DNA of 7,616 nt from JAIPEK01 sp041685935 (GTDB lineage Bacteria; Desulfobacterota; Desulfobacteria; Desulfobacterales; Desulfobacteraceae): positions 1 to 7,616 of the forward strand of contig JAWLES010000117.1 of the NCBI GenBank assembly GCA_041685935.1, given 5' to 3'. The position numbers and the translations under genes are program-made. Under the pieces are notes generated by a model. It was not told the DNA's origin and did not search any database. It saw only the letters and a program-made list of their open reading frames with translations. This document shows positions 1 through 7,394 of the stretch, in pieces. The first letter of the stretch is position 1, and every line of letters starts with the position of its first letter.

Positions 1-1
1 T

Positions 2-2371
2 ACGGTAGGCATAAAAGACGACATTACCCATACATCCCTTGAGGAAAAGAAAGGTTTCAATCCCGCTCCTGAAGGAACAGTGAGTGCAAAATTCTGGGGT
101 CTCGGCTCTGACGGAACAGTGGGTGCCAACCAAAGTGCAATAGCCATTATAGGCGACAATACCGACAAGTATGCACAGGGGTATTTTGCATACGATTCGA
201 AAAAATCAGGCGGGCTTACCGTATCCCACCTGAGGTTCGGAGACGTGCCGATCAAATCCACGTACATGATCGACCAGCCCGATTTTGTGGCCTGTCACAA
301 GGCCAACTATGTGGGTATTTACGATGTACTTGAAGGAATCCGGGAAGAGGGAACCTTCCTGCTCAATTCCAACTGGTCTGTTAAGGACATGGAAAAGAAT
401 ATACCCGGAGAGGTAAGAAGAAAAATTTATGAAAAAAAACTGAACTTTTACAATGTGGATGCTGTGAAAATAGCATCCGAAGTGGGATTGGGCGGCAGAA
501 TAAACATGATCATGCAGACCTGTTTTTTCAAGCTTGCAGATGTTCTGCCTTTTGAAGAGGCTATTTCACTTTTGAAGAAGGATATCCAGAACAAGTTCGG
601 AAAAAAGGGCGAGAAAATCGTCAATATGAATATCGAGGCAGTGGACCGGACCCTTGACAAGCTTGTAAAGGTGGATGTCCCGAAGTCATGGAAGGATGCA
701 AGGGGATGGTTTGACGAGCCCGAAGACGGCCCTGACTTTGTAAATAACGTCATGCGGCCGATTCTCCACCAGAAAGGTGATACACTGCCGGTAAGCTCCT
801 TTGAGCCGGACGGAGTATTCCCCAACCAGACAAGCCGGTACGAAAAACGGGGAGTGGCCATTCAGGTACCCCGTTGGATTCCGGAAAACTGTATCCAGTG
901 CAACCAGTGCTCATTCGTCTGTCCCCATGCCGCTATTATTCCAGTGGTGGCATCTGAAGACGAGCTTACGGATGCGCCTTCCTCATTTGAAACCGTTGAA
1001 GGCAAAGGCAAGGACCTTAAAGGATACAGGTTCAGAGTCCAGGTGAATCCCCTTGACTGCCAGGGATGCGGAAACTGCGCTGATATCTGCCCTGCCAAAA
1101 AGAAGGCCCTTGAAATGAAACCCCTGGAAACCCAGCTTGATCCTCAAGTGGAAAACCACCGGTTCTCCACAAAGATCAGCTTCAAGCCGGAGCTCGGCAA
1201 ACGCGAGAGTGTGAAGGGAAGCCAGCTTTACCAGCCCCTTCTTGAGTTCTCAGGTGCATGTGCGGGCTGTGGAGAGACTCCGTATGTAAAGGTTATTACC
1301 CAGCTGTTCGGTGAGAGGATGACCATTGCCAATGCCACCGGCTGCAGCTCCATATGGGGGGCTTCCGCACCTGCGACTCCGTACTGCACGAATATAGACG
1401 GCCATGGACCGGCATGGGCAAGCTCCCTTTTTGAAGATGCTGCCGAATACGGATACGGGATGATGCTGGCAGTTAACAACCGGAGACAGGGCCTTGCAGA
1501 AAAGATGAAAAAGGCTCTTGAAACCGACATCGGCCAGGATGTAAAGGATGCCATGAAAGGCTGGATCGCGGGAATGGAAGATGTTGAGGAATCTAAAAAG
1601 TACGGTGATATCCTGCGTGATCTTTTGAAAGATAATAAAGACAACCCGTTGCTTGAGGATATATTCGATGACAGGGATATATTTGTTAAAAAATCCCACT
1701 GGGTTTTCGGAGGTGACGGCTGGGCCTATGATATCGGTTACGGCGGGCTCGATCATGTGATCGCCTCAGGTGATGATATCAACATTTTCGTCATGGACAC
1801 CGAGGTATACTCCAACACAGGGGGCCAGTCTTCCAAAGCCACCCCCACCGGCGCCATTGCAAAGTATGCAGCAAGCGGTAAAAAGATCGGAAAAAAGGAT
1901 CTTGGACGGATCGCCATGACATATGGATATGTTTATGTGGCCTCGATTGCCATGGGCGCAAACAAGAACCAGACTGTAAAGGCCCTGGCAGAAGCGGAGA
2001 AATATCCCGGCCCCTCCCTTATTATAGCCTATGCACCCTGCATCAATCAGGGTATTCGAAAAGGCATGGGAAAAAGTCAGCATGAATCCAAACTGGCTGT
2101 GGATTCAGGTTACTGGCCGCTTTATAGATACAACCCGTCATTGATAGACCAGGGGAAAAATCCATTCTCCCTGGATTCAAAAGAGCCTGATGGTACGCTT
2201 CAGGATTTTCTGGGAGGAGAAAACAGGTTTGCAGCACTTGAAAAGAGCTTTCCGGATGAATCCAAACGGTTGAGAGAGAAGATAGAAGAGGAGGTCAATA
2301 ACCGGTATGAAATGCTGAAAAATATGGCACTTGCCGGATCGGAAGAAAAGGAAGATAAAGAAAATAAATAA
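2..2371 (+). CDS. nifJ: Pyruvate:ferredoxin (flavodoxin) oxidoreductase, 5'-truncated by the window edge
   Basis: This enzyme oxidatively decarboxylates pyruvate with CoA to acetyl-CoA and CO2 in the cytoplasm and passes the electrons to ferredoxin or flavodoxin. The reading frame is open from base 2, so the gene starts upstream; the GTG at 80 is internal. There are 789 visible residues. Two ferredoxin-type CxxCxxCxxxCP motifs start at visible residues 297 (890-925) and 353 (1058-1093). The proximal cluster ligands are Cys420 and Cys423 (in GACAGCGE), Cys448 (TGCSS) and Cys680 (APCI). The thiamine diphosphate site is GGDGWA near residue 571 plus NTGGQ at 605-609. These cysteines match the D. 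africanus numbering as I recall it (689, 745, 812, 815, 840, 1071) with a constant offset of 392. About 392 residues are therefore missing and full length is near 1181. The protein ends in a charged tail without the long D. africanus C-terminal extension. Two hairpins follow the stop codon. Confidence 0.97.
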   Translation, partial: TVGIKDDITHTSLEEKKGFNPAPEGTVSAKFWGLGSDGTVGANQSAIAIIGDNTDKYAQGYFAYDSKKSGGLTVSHLRFGDVPIKSTYMIDQPDFVACHKANYVGIYDVLEGIREEGTFLLNSNWSVKDMEKNIPGEVRRKIYEKKLNFYNVDAVKIASEVGLGGRINMIMQTCFFKLADVLPFEEAISLLKKDIQNKFGKKGEKIVNMNIEAVDRTLDKLVKVDVPKSWKDARGWFDEPEDGPDFVNNVMRPILHQKGDTLPVSSFEPDGVFPNQTSRYEKRGVAIQVPRWIPENCIQCNQCSFVCPHAAIIPVVASEDELTDAPSSFETVEGKGKDLKGYRFRVQVNPLDCQGCGNCADICPAKKKALEMKPLETQLDPQVENHRFSTKISFKPELGKRESVKGSQLYQPLLEFSGACAGCGETPYVKVITQLFGERMTIANATGCSSIWGASAPATPYCTNIDGHGPAWASSLFEDAAEYGYGMMLAVNNRRQGLAEKMKKALETDIGQDVKDAMKGWIAGMEDVEESKKYGDILRDLLKDNKDNPLLEDIFDDRDIFVKKSHWVFGGDGWAYDIGYGGLDHVIASGDDINIFVMDTEVYSNTGGQSSKATPTGAIAKYAASGKKIGKKDLGRIAMTYGYVYVASIAMGANKNQTVKALAEAEKYPGPSLIIAYAPCINQGIRKGMGKSQHESKLAVDSGYWPLYRYNPSLIDQGKNPFSLDSKEPDGTLQDFLGGENRFAALEKSFPDESKRLREKIEEEVNNRYEMLKNMALAGSEEKEDKENK

Positions 2372-2375
2372 AGAT

Positions 2376-2395
2376 TAAAACCCTGCGGGGTTTTA
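2376..2395 (+). terminator. Hairpin terminator after the PFOR gene
   Basis: A perfect 8-bp stem, TAAAACCC paired with GGGTTTTA, closes on a four-base TGCG loop and begins 4 bases after the PFOR stop codon. The A-run on the left arm and T-run on the right arm are typical of a Rho-independent terminator. The T-run is inside the stem and is followed by AGCAAC, so termination may be only moderate on this hairpin alone. Its symmetry means it could act on either strand, although no minus-strand gene faces it. Confidence 0.7.
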
Positions 2396-2408
2396 GCAAC
2401 CGACTTGG

Positions 2409-2455
2409 AACAGCAAGGGTGCGGAGCCTTTTCAGGCCCGCGCCCTTGCTGTTTT
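2409..2455 (+). terminator. Strong second hairpin with T-tail between PFOR and the MFS gene
   Basis: The left arm is 2409-2428 and the right arm 2435-2453. Eleven perfect pairs (AACAGCAAGGG with CCCTTGCTGTT) are followed by one T-G wobble, four G-C or C-G pairs, a bulged A, and three more pairs (GCC with GGC) closing on the loop TTTTCA. The right arm runs into TTTT at 2452-2455, so the structure has the form of a Rho-independent terminator for + strand transcription. The complementary strand has no T-run at the matching place, so it should work in one direction. It ends 18 bases before the MFS start codon, so it may instead be an attenuator or a leader hairpin of that gene. Confidence 0.7.
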
Positions 2456-2460
2456 ACAGC

Positions 2461-2464
2461 GGAG
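2461..2464 (+). promoter_or_regulatory. Ribosome binding site that fixes the MFS start
   Basis: GGAG lies 9 bases upstream of ATG 2474. The frame is also open from a TTG at 2405, but that codon has no such motif, and the extra 23 residues would be encoded by the terminator hairpin itself. This supports the start at 2474. Confidence 0.7.
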
Positions 2465-2473
2465 AAATCGAGA

Positions 2474-3649
2474 ATGGCTAAAAAGAATCCTGATAAACAG
2501 TTTGTCAATATTATGGCAACCTCCACTTTGTCCAGGACAGTGCTGAATACATCCAGACGGTTTCTTTATCCGTTTGCCCCTTTTATCAGCAGAAGCCTCG
2601 GTATCTCCATGACTGCGGTGACTTCAGCAATCGCCGTAAACCAGGCCACTTCGTTTCTAACCATCTTTCTTTCCATGGCCGCCGACCGCACCGGGTACAA
2701 GAGGGTCATGCTGGCAGGTCTTTCCCTGCTTGTGGCGGGCATGCTTATCGTAGGCTCCCTTCCCTGCTATTATTCCCTTATGGTGGGAATGTTCCTGTGC
2801 GGACTCGGGAAAAACATGTTCGACCCTTCGGTGCAGGCGTTTGTAAGTCAGAAAGTGCCATATGAAAAGCGCGGATTCGTAATAGGGATAATGGAGATAA
2901 GCTGGGCCGCCTCCACACTTGTCGGGATACCGCTTATCGGATTTATCATCGATTTGTACGGTGTCAGGTCCCCGTTCTTTTTTCTGGCGGGAATGGGTTT
3001 TATCTGTCTTGTCTGGGTATTTTTGGCTGTACAGCCGGATTCAGGCGGAAACCCGGATAAAGGAAAATCATTCGATTTTTTTAAAAATATTCGATCCGTA
3101 TTCAAAAAAAAAGTTGTATGGGGCACTGTCTGCTTCGGGTTTTTCGTCAGCCTGGGCAACGATAATTTTTTCGTTGTTTACGGGGCCTGGCTTGAAAAGG
3201 AGTTCAGCCTCAGTATCGTGGCCATTGGTATCGGCACCTGCCTGATAGGACTGGCAGAGCTTTCAGGAACCCTTCTGACGGCATTTATATCAGACAGGAT
3301 CGGATTAAAGCGGTCGGTAACCTGGGGGGTCGTCCTGTCCGGCATTGCCTATGCCATGGTACCTGTGGCCGGGAAAAGCCTTGTTGCCGCCCTGGCTCTT
3401 CTTTTTGCAGTATTTCTGTTTTTTGAATATTTTCTCGTCTCCTTTTTATCCTTTTGTACTGAACTGCTGCCGGAAAACAGGGCAACAATGATGGCGGTAT
3501 TTTTTCTCTCCGCCGGAACAGGAAGGGTTGCAGGAGCCTTTTGCGGGGGAATTTTGTGGAACACCTCGGGCATAGGGGCCGTATGTATTCTATCGGCTGT
3601 ATCAGGCATATTTGCACTGTTTTCCCTTGCATTGATCACAAAATCATGA
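2474..3649 (+). CDS. Major facilitator superfamily transporter, substrate unknown
   Basis: The protein has 391 residues and about 12 hydrophobic segments, roughly at 11-35, 44-68, 76-96, 98-118, 134-160, 166-186, 213-239, 247-271, 281-299, 302-328, 337-361 and 366-388. The first is weakly hydrophobic and carries arginines. Both halves have an MFS motif A between helices 2-3 and 8-9: DRTGYKR at 71-77 and SDRIGLKR at 273-280. A charged loop at about 187-212 joins the halves. The PF07690-like layout and length fit a proton-coupled inner-membrane transporter of the drug/metabolite efflux type, but no substrate signature is recognisable. It stands between the PFOR terminators and hsp20, with no clear functional link to either. 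There is no obvious terminator after its stop, so transcription could continue into hsp20. Confidence 0.9.
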   Translation: MAKKNPDKQFVNIMATSTLSRTVLNTSRRFLYPFAPFISRSLGISMTAVTSAIAVNQATSFLTIFLSMAADRTGYKRVMLAGLSLLVAGMLIVGSLPCYYSLMVGMFLCGLGKNMFDPSVQAFVSQKVPYEKRGFVIGIMEISWAASTLVGIPLIGFIIDLYGVRSPFFFLAGMGFICLVWVFLAVQPDSGGNPDKGKSFDFFKNIRSVFKKKVVWGTVCFGFFVSLGNDNFFVVYGAWLEKEFSLSIVAIGIGTCLIGLAELSGTLLTAFISDRIGLKRSVTWGVVLSGIAYAMVPVAGKSLVAALALLFAVFLFFEYFLVSFLSFCTELLPENRATMMAVFFLSAGTGRVAGAFCGGILWNTSGIGAVCILSAVSGIFALFSLALITKS

Positions 3650-3692
3650 ACGGCAGCCGGGCAAGGACTTTGTTATAAAATTTCATTGCAGC

Positions 3693-3721
3693 TTTACAAG
3701 ATATCAAACCGGTGGTATTCT
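3693..3721 (+). promoter_or_regulatory. Candidate sigma-70-type promoter for hsp20-lon
   Basis: TTTACA (3693-3698, five of six matches to TTGACA) is separated by exactly 17 bases from TATTCT (3716-3721, four of six matches to TATAAT). Transcription would start near 3728 and give a leader of about 46 bases before hsp20. I saw no sigma-32-like CTTGAAA/CCCCAT pair and no CIRCE operator in the gap, so any heat-shock control is not explained by those known elements. The match is modest and the region is A+T-rich, so a chance hit is possible. Confidence 0.4.
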
Positions 3722-3758
3722 TTTAAGGTCAACTATAAAGCTTACTGCAAGCACATCA

Positions 3759-3770
3759 TCAGGAGCCTGA
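3759..3770 (+). promoter_or_regulatory. hsp20 ribosome binding site inside a small hairpin
   Basis: AGGAG at 3761-3765 is the ribosome binding site, 8 bases before ATG 3774. It lies within the self-complementary TCAGGAGCCTGA, which can fold as four pairs (TCAG with CTGA) around a GAGC loop. Just upstream, GCTT (3740-3743) can pair with AAGC (3749-3752). The ribosome binding site itself is clear. Its masking by structure is a weak inference, because a 4-bp stem is not very stable. Confidence 0.5.
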
Positions 3771-3773
3771 CAA

Positions 3774-4220
3774 ATGGAATACATCGAAATTCGATTTGGT
3801 GACAACTTTGAAACCCAGACGAAAGATGAAAGATCTTTTCAGGATATGTTTCAATCGGTTAATCCCATGTTCTGCCTTTCAAAACGTGTCTGGAAACCGC
3901 AGATGGACATTTTTGAAACCAGAAAAGCCATTATCATCCATGCTGAAATAGCAGGGGTGAAAAAGGATGATATCCGCATCGAGGTCAGTCACAAAGCTGT
4001 TAAAATTTCAGGTCACAGGGAGTCTATACAACCTGAACATGAAGCTACATACCGGCTTGCCGAAATCCAATTCGGAGACTTTGAACGGGTATTGTATCTT
4101 CCGAGCATGATCAATACCGAAAAAGTTTGTGCATCTTTTTCAAATGGTTTTCTTGAAATAACCATGCAAAAATTGTATGTAGACGGAGAAAAACGGACCG
4201 TACCAATAGAATTTGGCTAA
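3774..4220 (+). CDS. Hsp20 / alpha-crystallin family small heat-shock protein
   Basis: This is an ATP-independent cytoplasmic holdase that binds unfolding proteins and forms oligomers. It has 148 residues, normal for the family. The alpha-crystallin domain spans about 39-133: it begins KPQMDIFETRKA, carries the AGVKKDDI segment at 60-67 and GDFERVLYLP at 101-110, and ends with the signature A-x4-G-x-L (A120, G125, L127). A C-terminal V143-P-I145 is a V/I-x-I/V motif, which docks between dimers in this family. In the usual ERxYGxFxR stretch it reads EIQFGDFER, lacking the first arginine; I consider this a minor variant. The start is supported by AGGAG 8 bases upstream. Hand counting gives 169 G+C in 420 bases (40%) over 3781-4200, well below lon. 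It lies 27 bases upstream of lon, which suggests joint expression under protein-damage stress. Confidence 0.95.
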   Translation: MEYIEIRFGDNFETQTKDERSFQDMFQSVNPMFCLSKRVWKPQMDIFETRKAIIIHAEIAGVKKDDIRIEVSHKAVKISGHRESIQPEHEATYRLAEIQFGDFERVLYLPSMINTEKVCASFSNGFLEITMQKLYVDGEKRTVPIEFG

Positions 4221-4237
4221 TTTACATTGACTGCTGC

Positions 4238-4243
4238 AGGTGA
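4238..4243 (+). promoter_or_regulatory. Ribosome binding site that fixes the lon start
   Basis: AGGTGA lies 4 bases before ATG 4248 (7 bases counted from AGG). An in-frame TTG at 4227 would add seven residues but has no such motif in front of it, so ATG 4248 is preferred. Confidence 0.65.
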
Positions 4244-4247
4244 AAAC

Positions 4248-6605
4248 ATGGACAGTTTACAACAACCTTCCGTTAATATCAGTTCAGACGAGATCCCTGA
4301 AACACTCCCGATACTCCCTATTGTGGACACCAACCTTTTCCCGAAAATGGTGCTGCCCCTGGTGCTGGTGCAAAGCGAGGCCATTCAGCTCATTGACGAG
4401 GCCATGGCAGGCAACAGGATTCTCGGACTTCTTTTGTCAAAAAAATCCGATTACGAATCCAGGCACAGTTATTCGGATCTGTACCAGTTCGGCACCGTTG
4501 CGGTGATACTTAAAATGTCCAAAATGGAAGAGGGAAAAGCCCAGTTATTGATCCAGGGGATCAACCGATTCAGGGCGGTTGAGTATGTGGAAGGAAAGCC
4601 ATACATGCAGGCCAGAATCGAGATCGTTGAAAATACAAATTCCGGTCGGAATAAAGAAAACCGTGCCCTGATGGCAAATATCGCAGAGCAGTATAAAAAA
4701 ATCGTTGAGCTTTCTCCTGGGCTGCCCAACGAGATGCGGGACCTTGTAAATTCCCTTAACGAACCTGATGTCATGGCGGACATGGTCGCTTCCACCATCA
4801 ACGCCTCCGTGGAGGAGAAACAGAAGGTGCTTGAGCTTGTTGACGTAACCAAACGCCTGAAAAAGGTGACCAGGCTCGTTAACGACCAGCTTGAAATCCT
4901 GGAGATGGGTTCTAAGATCCAGTCCCAGGTAAAAGAGGATATGGACAAGCGGCAGCGTGAATACTACCTGCGGCAGCAGCTTAAAGCTATTAAAGAGGAG
5001 CTTGGGGAAACAGACGAGGAAGGGGTTGAAATCGAGGAGTACCGGGAAAAGATCGAATCCCTCCAGCTGCCTGAAGAGGCGTATAAAGAGGCGGAACGGG
5101 AACTCAACCGGCTTTCCAGGATGCATCCCTCATCAAGCGAATATATAGTCTCATCCACGTATCTTGACTGGATCACATCCCTTCCCTGGAACGAAAAGTC
5201 CGAGGAGGTAATCGACATCAAAGAGGCCAGAAACATTCTTAATTATGACCATTACGGCCTTGAGAAGATCAAGAAGCGGATTCTCGAATACCTGGCGGTA
5301 AGAAAACTGAAAAATGATTCCAAGGGGCCGATTTTATGCTTTGCAGGCCCCCCGGGAACAGGTAAGACATCACTTGGAATGTCCATAGCCAGGGCTCTCG
5401 GCAGGGAATTTGTCAGAGTCGCCCTCGGCGGCATACGGGATGAAGCCCAGATACGGGGGCACAGGCGGACTTACGTGGGAGCCATGCCTGGAAGGATAAT
5501 CCAGCAGATCCGGAAGGCGGGCAAGAACAATCCGGTTTTTATGCTCGATGAAATCGACAAGGTGAGTTCCTCCTACCACGGTGATCCCTCTTCCGCTCTT
5601 CTGGAAGTCCTGGACCCGGAGCAGAATTATTCCTTTTCAGACAACTATCTGGACGTGCCTTTCGACCTTTCCGATGTTATCTTCCTGACCACGGCCAATG
5701 TGCTCCATACCATACCGGCGCCTCTCAGGGACCGGATGGAGGTCCTGGAACTCAACGGGTATACCATAGATGAAAAGTTCAAAATCGCAACAAGGTATCT
5801 TATCCCGAGACAGAGAAAAGCCAACGGACTCGATTCATCACAGATCAAAATCACGGACGGAGCTCTTAAACAGATCATAACCGGATATACCCGCGAAGCA
5901 GGGCTGAGAAACCTGGAGCGGGAAATCGGCACCATCTGCAGGGGAGTGGCCAGCAAAATTGCGGAGGAAGAAGCACAGAGAGTCAATATACGGAAAAAAG
6001 ATATCAGGGAATACCTGGGCCCTGTGAAAATCATGCCTGAAACCAGTGTCAGTGTAGTTTCCCCCGGAGTCGCCCTGGGACTTGCCTGGACCCCGTACGG
6101 AGGAGAGATTCTTTATGTGGAGGCGGCTGCCATGCCCGGATCAAAGGGACTTACCCTTACCGGCCAGCTCGGGGAAGTGATGAAGGAATCCGCCAATACG
6201 GCATTGAGCTACATCCGGGCCAAATCCGACAAGCTCAAGATCGAGGAAAACTTTTTCAAAGAGCACGACATCCATGTGCACGTGCCCGAAGGGGCGATAC
6301 CCAAGGACGGGCCCTCTGCCGGGGTTGCAATGCTTACTGCTCTGGCCTCCCTTGTAACGGGACGGATAGTGGATAAAAATCTCGCCATGAGCGGAGAGAT
6401 AACCCTCAGAGGAGAGGTGCTGCCTGTGGGCGGAATAAAGGAAAAGGTTATCGCCGCCCACAGGGCCGGAGTCAAATCCATTATTCTTCCCAAATGGAAT
6501 GAAAAGGATATGGAGGATATTCCAGGCAATGTAAAGGATAGCATCGATTTCTTTTTCACCGATAAAATGGAAACCGTGTTAAAAAGAGCGCTGGGCATCA
6601 GGTAG
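4248..6605 (+). CDS. lon: ATP-dependent protease Lon (endopeptidase La)
   Basis: Lon is a cytoplasmic hexamer that unfolds and degrades damaged proteins and short-lived regulators using ATP. The 785 residues make a full-length LonA. The N-terminal substrate-binding domain is about 20-215, starting LPILPIVDTNLFP. A helical, charged region at about 220-320 contains QREYYLRQQLKAIKEELGE. The AAA+ module follows, with Walker A GPPGTGKT (5346-5369, Lys373) and Walker B VFMLDEID (Asp434, Glu435). The C-terminal serine protease domain has catalytic Ser690 in KDGPSAG (6303-6323) and Lys731 in GGIKEK. All the key residues are present, so the enzyme should be active. No membrane segment like that of the archaeal LonB type is seen. 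It follows hsp20 by 27 bases and precedes rlpA by 7, so it is probably cotranscribed with both. Confidence 0.98.
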   Translation: MDSLQQPSVNISSDEIPETLPILPIVDTNLFPKMVLPLVLVQSEAIQLIDEAMAGNRILGLLLSKKSDYESRHSYSDLYQFGTVAVILKMSKMEEGKAQLLIQGINRFRAVEYVEGKPYMQARIEIVENTNSGRNKENRALMANIAEQYKKIVELSPGLPNEMRDLVNSLNEPDVMADMVASTINASVEEKQKVLELVDVTKRLKKVTRLVNDQLEILEMGSKIQSQVKEDMDKRQREYYLRQQLKAIKEELGETDEEGVEIEEYREKIESLQLPEEAYKEAERELNRLSRMHPSSSEYIVSSTYLDWITSLPWNEKSEEVIDIKEARNILNYDHYGLEKIKKRILEYLAVRKLKNDSKGPILCFAGPPGTGKTSLGMSIARALGREFVRVALGGIRDEAQIRGHRRTYVGAMPGRIIQQIRKAGKNNPVFMLDEIDKVSSSYHGDPSSALLEVLDPEQNYSFSDNYLDVPFDLSDVIFLTTANVLHTIPAPLRDRMEVLELNGYTIDEKFKIATRYLIPRQRKANGLDSSQIKITDGALKQIITGYTREAGLRNLEREIGTICRGVASKIAEEEAQRVNIRKKDIREYLGPVKIMPETSVSVVSPGVALGLAWTPYGGEILYVEAAAMPGSKGLTLTGQLGEVMKESANTALSYIRAKSDKLKIEENFFKEHDIHVHVPEGAIPKDGPSAGVAMLTALASLVTGRIVDKNLAMSGEITLRGEVLPVGGIKEKVIAAHRAGVKSIILPKWNEKDMEDIPGNVKDSIDFFFTDKMETVLKRALGIR

Positions 6606-6612
6606 TTTGACA

Positions 6613-7386
6613 ATGAAAAACAAGCGCTTTTATACGATACTGTTTATGGTGTTTCTTTTTACCGGGTGTTCCTCTTCGGTTGATTATACCCGCCATACTC
6701 CACCCGACCATACCTCCGGCGGGAAACCAAAACATGCACCTGACAAATCCAAATCCTACGTAATCAACGGGAAAACCTATACACCGCTGAAAGGGTCCAA
6801 AGGATTCGCCCAGAAGGGTGTGGCCTCATGGTACGGCGAAAAATTCCACGGCAGGAAAACCGCAAACGGAGAGATATACAACATGTATGCCATGACCGCA
6901 GCCCATAAGACCCTGCCCCTTGGAACGTGGGTGAAGGTGCGGAACCTTTTAAACAACAGGAGCATCACTGTCAGGGTCAACGACCGGGGCCCTTTTGTGG
7001 ACGGAAGAATTATCGATCTGTCCTACACAGGTGCTGAAAAAATCGGGATAGTGGATAAGGGGACCGCTCCTGTAAAGATTGTGGCCCTTGGCCGTGCAGA
7101 AAAACCCTCAGGAGGCGGGGTCCCGGACAAGTTCGAACCGGTGGATTACTGGAGCGGTGAATTTTCCGTCCAGGTGGGGGCTTTCAAGGTTAAATCAAAT
7201 GCAGTTGATTTGAAGGCGAAACTGTCACAGCGCTACGATAACGTTCACATAACAACGCACGAAGATTACAGGGGAACTTTTTACCGGGTAAGAATCGGCA
7301 GGTATTCCGATTTGAAAAAAGCCATACTTATGAGTAAAAAACTGATCGACATAGGTGCCAGACACGCTTTCCCGGTTGCGGAGTAG
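6613..7386 (+). CDS. rlpA: RlpA-like lipoprotein, septal peptidoglycan lytic transglycosylase with SPOR domain
   Basis: The 257-residue product starts with a lipoprotein signal: KNKR, a hydrophobic run, then LFTGC with Cys19 as the lipidation site. Ser20 after the cysteine fits sorting to the outer membrane. A polar linker (20-65) leads to the RlpA double-psi beta-barrel at about 68-157, with GVASWYGEKFHG, the ANGEIYNMYAMTAAHKTLPLGT stretch and VNDRGPF. Glu87 and His98 have the Glu-x10-His spacing of residues I recall as important in Pseudomonas RlpA. Residue 90 is Asn, where Asp is common. A C-terminal SPOR domain (about 183-255, EFSVQVGAF to AFPVAE) should bind glycan strands stripped of stem peptides at the division site. 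ATG 6613 follows AGGTAG (6600-6605), which overlaps the lon stop, so translation may be coupled to lon. The alternative TTG at 6607 is less well placed. Enzymatic activity is inferred from the family. Confidence 0.93.
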   Translation: MKNKRFYTILFMVFLFTGCSSSVDYTRHTPPDHTSGGKPKHAPDKSKSYVINGKTYTPLKGSKGFAQKGVASWYGEKFHGRKTANGEIYNMYAMTAAHKTLPLGTWVKVRNLLNNRSITVRVNDRGPFVDGRIIDLSYTGAEKIGIVDKGTAPVKIVALGRAEKPSGGGVPDKFEPVDYWSGEFSVQVGAFKVKSNAVDLKAKLSQRYDNVHITTHEDYRGTFYRVRIGRYSDLKKAILMSKKLIDIGARHAFPVAE

Positions 7387-7394
7387 GTCTTTGA

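Noticed and set aside
80..82. GTG as the start of the PFOR gene
   Set aside because: The frame is open to base 2 and the upstream residues (GIKDDITHTSL) are ordinary PFOR sequence, so the gene starts before the window.
1250..1756. 168-codon open frame on the minus strand inside PFOR
   Set aside because: It lies wholly antisense to the conserved thiamine-binding domain, its translation resembles no family I know, and the base pattern is explained by the + strand gene.
2405..2473. N-terminal extension of the MFS protein from TTG 2405
   Set aside because: It is encoded by the terminator hairpin, has no ribosome binding motif, and its Cys/Pro-rich residues do not look like a transporter N-terminus.
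2919..3245. 108-codon + strand frame overlapping the MFS gene
   Set aside because: It is an alternative frame within a well-supported transporter, with no ribosome binding motif and no recognisable domain.
3650..3660. Short inverted repeat CGGCAGCCG after the MFS stop as a terminator
   Set aside because: The stem is only three pairs with no T-run behind it, too weak for a terminator.
3650..3773. Sigma-32 promoter, CIRCE operator or sigma-54 site upstream of hsp20
   Set aside because: I looked for CTTGAAA/CCCCAT, the TTAGCACTC inverted repeat and GG-N10-GC type spacing, and found no adequate match.
4545..5126. 193-codon open frame on the minus strand inside lon
   Set aside because: It is antisense to the conserved N-terminal and helical regions of Lon, with no recognisable domain; a shadow frame.
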